This document shows positions 14,549 through 19,741 of a stretch of DNA of 19,741 nt, in pieces. The DNA is from CAZFCK01 sp964517355 (GTDB lineage: Bacteria; Desulfobacterota; Desulfovibrionia; Desulfovibrionales; Desulfovibrionaceae). Made by a program: the position numbers and the translations under genes. How positions within the stretch are numbered: position 1 is the first letter of the stretch; each line of letters opens with the position of its first letter. The notes under the pieces were generated by a model. The model did not search any database, had not been told where the DNA came from, and was given only the letters and a program-made list of their open reading frames with translations. The stretch lies in assembly GCA_964517355.1 (NCBI GenBank), contig CAZFCK010000075.1, positions 1 to 19,741 of the forward strand. The letters are read 5' to 3'.

Positions 14549-15391
14549 TTACTCATGTCGCGCAGAGGGTTGAATGCTGTGCAGATACAACAGCATGAGT
14601 GTATTGTACGTGGAATAGAGTTTTTTTTCCAGCGCTTTTATGGATCGTAGATAAGGCGCGACGGCCTTGCTCATGAAGGCCTGGGTGAAGACATCCGCCG
14701 GAATCTCGGGTTCGAAGTGCTCCAGCAGGTCCTCCACGCTCACGCAGGCGGCAAGATCCTCCTGGATGCAGGCGCCGGCGGCCAGTTCCTTGTAGACGGC
14801 TTCCAGTCGCTTGCGGTTGCGCTCCACGTGTTGTGCCGCGTCATCCAGCAGGAAATGCCGCAAAAAACCGTACTGCTTTTTGTCGGAACCGGATATGCGC
14901 GAAAGATACGGTGCCAGGTGTTTGAGATAGATGGCGATGCCGCGCTTGAGGAGAATGGCGTCCTTGAACACCCGCAGCATCAGGCCCCCGGGGCTCTGGA
15001 AATCCGTCAGGTCCACGGACACGGCGTGTTCGTCAAAGGATATGAATATCGGATAGATTTGCGGCGTGCGCCGCTCGAAATGAATGCCGCAGGCCTGGGC
15101 GTCGTTGTCTTCGTCAAAACGGTCCCAGACGATTTCTCCCGTGCTGTAAGTTTCTCCGGCGAAGCGAAAAGGCGCGTGCAGGTCCACCATGTCGCCCTTG
15201 CGCACCCGTTCCCGCAGCGAAAGCCAGGAAGGCAGCATTATTTTGGCCCCATGCGGGCTCAGGTCCGCGAGCACATACTGAAACGGTGAGAATTCCTCAG
15301 CCAGGGAGCCCAGAAAGGGAAGCACCATGGATTCGACACCGACGCGGCGTTCTTTACGCAACTCGGATACATTGTTCGCCGCGGCGCTCAC
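14549..15391 (-). CDS. PilZ domain protein with helical C-terminal domain
   Basis: In this 280-residue protein, residues 10-110 form a PilZ domain. R12-K-E-R-R16 gives the RxxxR motif and D43-L-S45-P-H-G48 the D/NxSxxG motif, both needed for c-di-GMP binding. The remaining 165 residues are mainly helical and not recognised. Because the operon's synthase lacks its own PilZ domain, this protein may be the c-di-GMP receptor that controls it in trans; this is inferred from gene order. The start is GTG at 15391, overlapping the phosphatase stop by 4 nt (GTGA), so the two are coupled. No GGDEF or EAL gene is in the window. Confidence 0.85.
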   Translation of the reverse strand: MSAAANNVSELRKERRVGVESMVLPFLGSLAEEFSPFQYVLADLSPHGAKIMLPSWLSLRERVRKGDMVDLHAPFRFAGETYSTGEIVWDRFDEDNDAQACGIHFERRTPQIYPIFISFDEHAVSVDLTDFQSPGGLMLRVFKDAILLKRGIAIYLKHLAPYLSRISGSDKKQYGFLRHFLLDDAAQHVERNRKRLEAVYKELAAGACIQEDLAACVSVEDLLEHFEPEIPADVFTQAFMSKAVAPYLRSIKALEKKLYSTYNTLMLLYLHSIQPSARHE

Positions 15392-16305
15392 AGCTTCCTC
15401 TCGCGGTATTCCAAGGCCAGCATGCTGATGTCGTCACGCGGGGGGCGGGGACCGCAAAACTTTCGAAGTTCGTCTTGCACCCCTTGCAACAGGCCATCGA
15501 GCGTTTCTCCGCACAATTCCGCAAGCAGATTTTGGAAACGTTCGTCGCCGTAAAACGTTCCCTCGGGGTTTTCGCATTCCGTCACCCCGTCGGTATAGAG
15601 AAGGATTTTGTCGCCGGGGGCCAATTGCACGCGCCCCTCGGTGAACGGCATGAGATTGAGTCCTATGACGGGGCCGCCTTCATCAAGAAAAGACAATTCA
15701 CCCGACGACTTCAACAAAACCGGAGGCGGATGCCCCGCTGCGGAGTAGAGGAGTTCTCCGGTCTCCTCCCACAGTGCCAGGAAACACAACGTGAAGTGGC
15801 GGTCGAAGCGCTCCAGGGGAAACTGGGCGTCCAGAACATCGAGCACATGCGCCGGCGATACGCTGCCGCACCCCCCGGCCGTGCTCAACTGGCAGGCGGC
15901 GTTACCCGGCCTGAGCGCCTGCACCACGGACACGGCGATCATGGCCGCCGGGACGCCATGGCCGCTGACATCGAGCATGTAGGCGCAGAGCAGCCCCTCC
16001 GCGGGGGTGAAGACATTGAAGCAGTCTCCCCCGATATCCTCGCAGGGCATGAAGCGCCATGCCGCGGTCACCGCGTCAGTCGCCGTTTCTTTGAGGGGAA
16101 GCAGGGAGCGCTGTATTTCCGCCGCCGCGCGCAGATCTTCCTGGAGCTCGTCTTGCCGGGCCTTGAGTTCCCTTTCCACACGAGCGTAGCGCGTTACCAG
16201 CTGCTTGAGCAATGCGTTGCCGATCTCGCTGTCCTTTTGTGCCGCGAGACAGTTGAGCAGCTGGCGCATTGGCTGCATTGCTCCTGAAACACCAAGCTTT
16301 TCCAT
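15388..16305 (-). CDS. RsbU/SpoIIE-type PP2C serine phosphatase
   Basis: This 305-residue protein begins with a helical, probably coiled-coil region (about 1-65), then the EIQRSLLP lead-in typical of RsbU-type domains. Metal-binding acids are visible: D90-I-G-G-D94, D112 in LDVSGHG, the LLYTDGVTE motif and the late RDDIS motif. The usual Tyr after DIGGD is Cys here. Such enzymes dephosphorylate STAS proteins; the STAS gene two positions downstream is the likely substrate. There is no membrane segment or classical sensor domain. The ATG at 16305 is chosen because GAGGAG lies 9 nt upstream; an ATG at 16326, overlapping the preceding stop (TGATG), is an alternative. Confidence 0.88.
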   Translation of the reverse strand: MEKLGVSGAMQPMRQLLNCLAAQKDSEIGNALLKQLVTRYARVERELKARQDELQEDLRAAAEIQRSLLPLKETATDAVTAAWRFMPCEDIGGDCFNVFTPAEGLLCAYMLDVSGHGVPAAMIAVSVVQALRPGNAACQLSTAGGCGSVSPAHVLDVLDAQFPLERFDRHFTLCFLALWEETGELLYSAAGHPPPVLLKSSGELSFLDEGGPVIGLNLMPFTEGRVQLAPGDKILLYTDGVTECENPEGTFYGDERFQNLLAELCGETLDGLLQGVQDELRKFCGPRPPRDDISMLALEYRERKL

Positions 16306-16325
16306 GCAGTGTTTCTCCTCACACA

Positions 16326-17213
16326 TCAGCCTTCCCGTCGGCAATAGGCGCTGCAGATGGCAGCCACGTCACATGGTTCCCGCGCATCTGGAACGCCGTC
16401 TATCCCAACGTCCTCCACCTCAAGCAAGGCGCGGGTCACAGTGGCCATGTCCGCGGGATGGGTCAGTATGCTTCCATGTTGCGGGGCGATCATGCGGGCG
16501 GGAATGTTTGCAATGACTCGCATGGAGTGCCGCAAAGCGCGATTGGAAGTCATGAGCCGGCGGTGAAAATTCACGATGCACAACAAGGGGCACCTGTCCG
16601 CCTCCACGGTGCAGGATCCGGAGGGCATGCCGCATTCCCTGCATTGGGGGGGAAGTTCGAGAAAGAGCTCCCAATTGTGGCTGATGCTGCCGAAAAGGTC
16701 GCTGGTGAAAAGGACTCCGGTTTTCGTGTCCAGCGTGACAAAGCTGCCCGCGCAGTGGCAATACGGCGTCTTGTAAAATTCCAGGCGTCTGCCTGAAGAA
16801 AAGGTGAAGGCGAAGCCAACGCTCTCAAGTGAAAGGATTTTGGACGTTACGTAATAATGGCGGATGAATACGTTACAGTCCTTGTCTGAGATGAGGACGA
16901 GGTCTTGGCTGTCGATGATGTCCTCGAAATTGGGGATGCTGCCGCAGAGGTCCGGGTCGTAGTGCTGGTAGATGAGAGCTTTGATCTGCTGCGGCTCGAT
17001 GCCGGTCTGGAGTATCTTGAGCATGACCGTGGGGAAGTCGGGCCTGCTGCCGCCATCAATGACCACGGCTTCGCCCCCGTCGACCACGAGGTAGGGATTG
17101 CAATGCAGGCCGGAAAACGCATCGACAAAACCGACCCAAAATACGCCTGGAGCAATTTGTATCGCCCTATCATAATTGGCGGTATCAGCCGCTCTGGATT
17201 CGGATTCGCGCAT
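16326..17213 (-). CDS. ODP-like metallo-beta-lactamase-fold diiron protein
   Basis: This 295-residue protein has the beta-lactamase fold of flavodiiron proteins but no flavodoxin domain. Putative metal ligands are H84, D86 and D88 (QHYDPDLCGS), H153 (PYCHCAGSF), D172 (FTSDLFGS) and H246 (APQHGSIL). The H-x-D-P-D form is typical of ODP-type oxygen-binding proteins rather than lactamases. A Cys cluster (C191, C194, C201, C208, C212) lies in an insertion and may bind a further metal. ODP proteins bind O2 at a diiron site and serve as sensors; that role here is inferred. It is the first gene of the polysaccharide operon, followed after 20 nt by the phosphatase. The ATG at 17213 has an AGGAAG site; an upstream GTG frame is less likely. 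Confidence 0.8.
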   Translation of the reverse strand: MRESESRAADTANYDRAIQIAPGVFWVGFVDAFSGLHCNPYLVVDGGEAVVIDGGSRPDFPTVMLKILQTGIEPQQIKALIYQHYDPDLCGSIPNFEDIIDSQDLVLISDKDCNVFIRHYYVTSKILSLESVGFAFTFSSGRRLEFYKTPYCHCAGSFVTLDTKTGVLFTSDLFGSISHNWELFLELPPQCRECGMPSGSCTVEADRCPLLCIVNFHRRLMTSNRALRHSMRVIANIPARMIAPQHGSILTHPADMATVTRALLEVEDVGIDGVPDAREPCDVAAICSAYCRREG

Positions 17214-17604
17214 GGCGATCTTCCTTTCGGAAAGTTGGATTTGTTGAAGGGTTGTATGGACCACCGGGCGGTATTTTAAGGTGGACGAATACATGGATCA
17301 TGCCGCTTCGGATCGCATCCGGGAAAGCGGTTTCCCGGCACAGGGGGATCGGTTTTTGCGGTCAATAGCGAAAATGCGGCCGCCGGTAATGGTCGCCAAA
17401 AATAGATACCATATTTGCACTAATAATGTAAGGTATATTCCTTGTGGTTATTTCCTTTACTCCGAAAGAGTTATCGTGAGGGAAACCTTACTGTGGCAGG
17501 GTTCTCTCCCGGACTCCCCTTTCGAAATTTTAAATTTTATAATATCAAATAGATATAGTGTTGATTTTGGCATTGTTCCAAGCCTGGTAATTCCTCCACT
17601 GAGA
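17214..17604. other. AT-rich leader region upstream of the polysaccharide operon
   Basis: No convincing gene is present. Short frames on both strands lack ribosome sites and any known similarity. The part 17400-17600 is clearly richer in A and T than the flanking genes, as expected for a promoter region. Scanning the leftward strand for GG-N10-GC sigma-54 promoter cores gave only weak matches (at 17368-17381 and 17496-17509). Confidence 0.5.
17536..17564 (-). promoter_or_regulatory. Possible sigma-70 promoter for the polysaccharide operon
   Basis: Read leftward, TCAACA (17564-17559) stands 17 nt before TATAAA (17541-17536), with four and five matches to consensus. It would give a leader of about 310 nt before the ODP-like gene. 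Because the stretch is AT-rich, chance matches are likely. Confidence 0.25.
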
Positions 17605-17710
17605 TAGCGCATTTTCGCCTTGAAACAAGGCTCTCCCCTGAAACAATTTCCAATTGTTCCAGGGAAATGCATAAGAGCATCTAGCGCTTTTCAAGCGTGA
17701 GATGCTCTAG
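17605..17710. repeat. 106-bp dispersed repeat with three hairpins, copy 2
   Basis: Same element, orientation and length as 272-377, with two differences, both in the loop of the second hairpin (TCC instead of ATC), so the stems are kept. Hairpins lie at 17617-17631, 17636-17664 and 17674-17708. As with copy 1, it lies on the 3' side of a leftward gene, here 220 bp beyond the activator stop. The 220 bp between repeat and activator (17711-17930) hold no recognisable gene. Confidence 0.87.
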
Positions 17711-17930
17711 AAAGGGGGGCTTTTCGCCGACACTATGATCAGGAAACGGTATTACAGGCACGGCCAGGGGGATGAGATGCGTGTCTACAACGGCGCGACA
17801 TGTCTCGACCACCCGGTTTATGCGGATGGTACCGAAAACGGCATCGTTTTCGCGCGCCGGAATCCGGCCCGCGTAGCGCGACAGGTGCAAGGCGAACATG
17901 CGCCATCCTGCAGTCGGATGCGCTTTCGTG

Positions 17931-19550
17931 CTATCCCTTTTTCATGAAATTCCGCGGCGTGATGCCGTGTTTGCGCAGTTTGTACTGAAGCGTGGAACGC
18001 GGCAGATCGAGGAGCTTGGCCGCTCCCTGGTTACCGCTCACTCGGCCGCCGGTGAGGCTGAGGATGTGCTCGATGTGGGCCTTTTCCACTTCGGCTAGGG
18101 CGTTGGGGCTTATCGCCGCTTTATTCTGGCGCGTCTGGGGCGGCGCGGACAGGGCGGCTGCGTCGGGAAGGGCCGGGGCCGCCGGGGGCTCCGGGGAAAA
18201 TTGTTGCTCCTGTTCCAGCAGAGGCCTGACGTGTTCGGGGCCGAGTTCCGTGCCGGGATGTAGAATCATCAACCGCGCCAGCAGGTTGGACAGTTCGCGT
18301 ACGTTGCCGGGCCAGTGGTAGTCTTCCAGCATTTTCAGGGTGTCTGGATGAAAGACGGGCAGGTCGCACTTCATGTCTCCGGCGTAGACGCGCATCAGGT
18401 ATTGGAGCATGGGGACGACTTCGTTTTCCCTGTCCCGCAGAGGCGGCACCTGCACCGTGGTCACGCCTAGGCGGTAAAACAGGTCGCGCCGGAAGCGATC
18501 CTTGTGAATGAGGTGGCGCAGGTCGGCGTTTGTAGCGGAAATGCACCGGGCGTCAATGCTCACCGCGCGGCTTTCCCCCACCCGCTCGAACCTGGCGTCC
18601 TGGAGCACATGCAGGAGCTTGGCCTGCAGCGTGATGTCCAGGTCGCCGATTTCGTCCAGAAAGATACTCCCCTTGTCCGCCAGCTCAAAGCGGCCGAGCC
18701 TTCTGCTGGAAGCTCCGGTAAAAGCCCCTTTGACGTGTCCGAAAAGTTCGCTCTCAAAGAGCGTGGGCGAAAGCGCGGGACAGTTGACCTTGATGAAATT
18801 GTTGTTGGCCCTGGCGCTGAAGCGGTGAATGAAGCGTGCTATGAACTCCTTGCCGGTGCCGGTTTCGCCGCAGATGAGCACGGGCGCGTCGCTCATCGCC
18901 AGGAGGCGGACCTGGCTCATCAGATTCTGCATGGTGGCGCAGTTGAAAAAGAAGCGGGAGCCGGAATGCAGCAGGTCGTCGCCGCTCAGGAGCGTGTTCA
19001 CCTGCTGGTTGAGATATTCGTTTTGCTGGTTGAGCTTGGCGTGGGTGACCATGTTGTCCACGGCTAGAGCCACCTGGGAGCATGTTTTCTCCATGAAATT
19101 GAGGAGCGATTTTTCCTCCTCCCCGTCAATATGGCGCAAGAAGGAGACCACGACCGCGCCAAAGGCCTTGCCCTGGCTGATCAGCGGAAAGGCTATGGCG
19201 GAACGCAGACCCGCCTGTCTCATGGAGCGGATAGCCTCATCGTCAGGGAAATCCTCCAGGCGCATGGATACGACAGGGGCGGACGTGGCGATGGCCTTCC
19301 AGGCCAGGGGGCCGCGTACGGGATTCTTGCCAGAGTCCATGCATGTGACGGGGGTGCCCGCGGCCTTGGCGAACCAGACAAGGGAGTCTGTTTCGGGTTC
19401 GTAGATGGTCAGGCTGAGGCGGTCATAGCCGATTTTGGATTGGAGAATTGCGGCCAGGGAGTTGAAGAAACCGTCAGGGGTCACTTCTCTCACTAGTATG
19501 TTGTTGATTTCCAACAAGGATTGATAGAGGGAGTCGGATGCGTAGAGCAC
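17931..19550 (-). CDS. Sigma-54-dependent transcriptional activator (GAF-AAA+-Fis)
   Basis: This 539-residue protein has an N-terminal GAF sensor domain (about 15-165), a short coiled linker and a sigma-54 AAA+ domain with Walker A G-E-T-G-T-G-K-E (228-235), the sigma-54-contacting GAFTGA loop (275-280) and Walker B FLDEIG (297-302). A Fis-type helix-turn-helix lies at the end (GNQGAAKLLDLPRSTLQYKLRKHGI). No receiver domain is present, so control is by the GAF ligand, as in FhlA or NorR; the ligand is unknown. GTG at 19550 is preferred because GGAG lies 6 nt before it; TTG at 19574 would add 8 residues but lacks a site. It lies upstream of the polysaccharide operon on the same strand with 717 bp between, so it may control that operon. 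Confidence 0.87.
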   Translation of the reverse strand: MLYASDSLYQSLLEINNILVREVTPDGFFNSLAAILQSKIGYDRLSLTIYEPETDSLVWFAKAAGTPVTCMDSGKNPVRGPLAWKAIATSAPVVSMRLEDFPDDEAIRSMRQAGLRSAIAFPLISQGKAFGAVVVSFLRHIDGEEEKSLLNFMEKTCSQVALAVDNMVTHAKLNQQNEYLNQQVNTLLSGDDLLHSGSRFFFNCATMQNLMSQVRLLAMSDAPVLICGETGTGKEFIARFIHRFSARANNNFIKVNCPALSPTLFESELFGHVKGAFTGASSRRLGRFELADKGSIFLDEIGDLDITLQAKLLHVLQDARFERVGESRAVSIDARCISATNADLRHLIHKDRFRRDLFYRLGVTTVQVPPLRDRENEVVPMLQYLMRVYAGDMKCDLPVFHPDTLKMLEDYHWPGNVRELSNLLARLMILHPGTELGPEHVRPLLEQEQQFSPEPPAAPALPDAAALSAPPQTRQNKAAISPNALAEVEKAHIEHILSLTGGRVSGNQGAAKLLDLPRSTLQYKLRKHGITPRNFMKKG

Positions 19551-19596
19551 GCTAATCTCCGCGTCAAGCCTCAAGGTTGTCTGTTCTGGTGCGGCC

Positions 19597-19615
19597 GGGG
19601 CGGAACGACCGCCCC
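19597..19615. terminator. GC-rich stem-loop between two leftward genes
   Basis: GGGGCGG, loop AACGA, CCGCCCC: a perfect 7-bp stem. A second hairpin, CAGGGC/GCCCTG, lies at 19645-19663. Both fall between the partial gene's stop and the activator start. Neither is followed by a T run, so they may be a Rho-type end or leader structures of the activator. Confidence 0.35.
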
Positions 19616-19673
19616 AGTCACACTCATTACAAGGATATTTTCTTCAGGGCAAGCGACGCCCTGGGGGTAATCC

Positions 19674-19741
19674 CTACGCGCTTTCATACAGGCGAGTGAT
19701 GATGAATTCGCGATGGTTCAGCACCTCGGCCGAAGTGAGGC
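19674..19741 (-). CDS. C-terminal end of an unidentified gene (partial)
   Basis: Read leftward from the window edge, the last 21 codons give LTSAEVLNHREFIITRLYES-A followed by TAG at 19676-19674. The frame is open to the edge and the composition looks protein-like, but it is too short to assign. It would lie upstream of the activator on the same strand. Chance is possible at this length. Confidence 0.45.
   Translation of the reverse strand, partial: LTSAEVLNHREFIITRLYESA

Noticed and set aside
17368..17381. Possible sigma-54 promoter core (leftward GG-N10-GC)
   Set aside because: Only the invariant dinucleotides and a few flanking bases match; such cores occur by chance in GC-rich DNA.
17281..17607. 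Rightward 108-codon frame before the repeat copy
   Set aside because: Starts at GTG without ribosome site, runs through AT-rich promoter-like DNA and ends in the dispersed repeat; no known similarity.
1..17710. CRISPR array from the repeated hairpin element
   Set aside because: The copies are about 17 kb apart or next to each other without regular spacers, and no cas genes are present.
272..17710. The two full repeat copies as ends of a composite transposon carrying the region between
   Set aside because: The interval contains trpS and other apparently core genes, no transposase, and no target duplication was seen.
17681..17947. Short frames on both strands between the repeat and the activator gene
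   Set aside because: Neither strand shows a ribosome site or a family pattern; a gene remnant cannot be excluded but is not supported.

Overview
The window looks like chromosomal DNA of a Gram-negative anaerobe of the Desulfovibrio type. That is inferred from gene content and protein style: a TtuA-family tRNA thiolase, free-standing HPt and receiver proteins, an ODP-type diiron oxygen-binding protein, many partner-switching proteins and a FhlA-like activator. No rRNA, tRNA, CRISPR array or intact insertion sequence is visible. Eighteen complete genes are supported, plus the 3' end of one gene at the right edge.

Left part (1-7315), mostly housekeeping and signalling. A dispersed hairpin repeat and a run of stem-loops fill 1-373. 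Leftward genes follow: a secreted DUF4019 protein, a TtuA-type tRNA 2-thiolation enzyme, a ThiS/MoaD-like beta-grasp protein and an HPt protein. A CheY-like receiver diverges from HPt and faces a leftward STAS protein. Rightward come a site-2 protease (M50), tryptophanyl-tRNA synthetase (TrpS) and an unrecognised winged-helix protein.

Central part (7460-17213), the most interesting region. Nine leftward genes are packed with overlaps or gaps of at most 24 nt. In transcription order they encode: an ODP-like metallo-beta-lactamase-fold protein; a RsbU/SpoIIE-type PP2C phosphatase; a PilZ protein; a STAS protein; a membrane-anchored TPR protein; a periplasmic TPR protein; a 940-residue TPR plus outer-membrane beta-barrel protein; a BcsA-like membrane glycosyltransferase without a PilZ domain; and an exported GH26 glycoside hydrolase. 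I read this as a synthase-dependent exopolysaccharide system: synthase, periplasmic TPR scaffold, outer-membrane porin and polymer-trimming hydrolase. Its control genes, probably for c-di-GMP, phosphatase/STAS switching and O2 or redox sensing, sit at the head of the same transcript. The combination does not match the Bcs, Pel, Pga or Alg systems as I know them, and the polymer is unknown.

Right part (17214-19741). A gene-free, partly AT-rich leader of about 0.7 kb carries a second full copy of the 106-bp hairpin repeat. It is preceded by a GAF/AAA+/Fis-type sigma-54-dependent activator on the same strand, a plausible but unproven regulator of the operon. The last 68 bases hold the end of an unidentified leftward gene.
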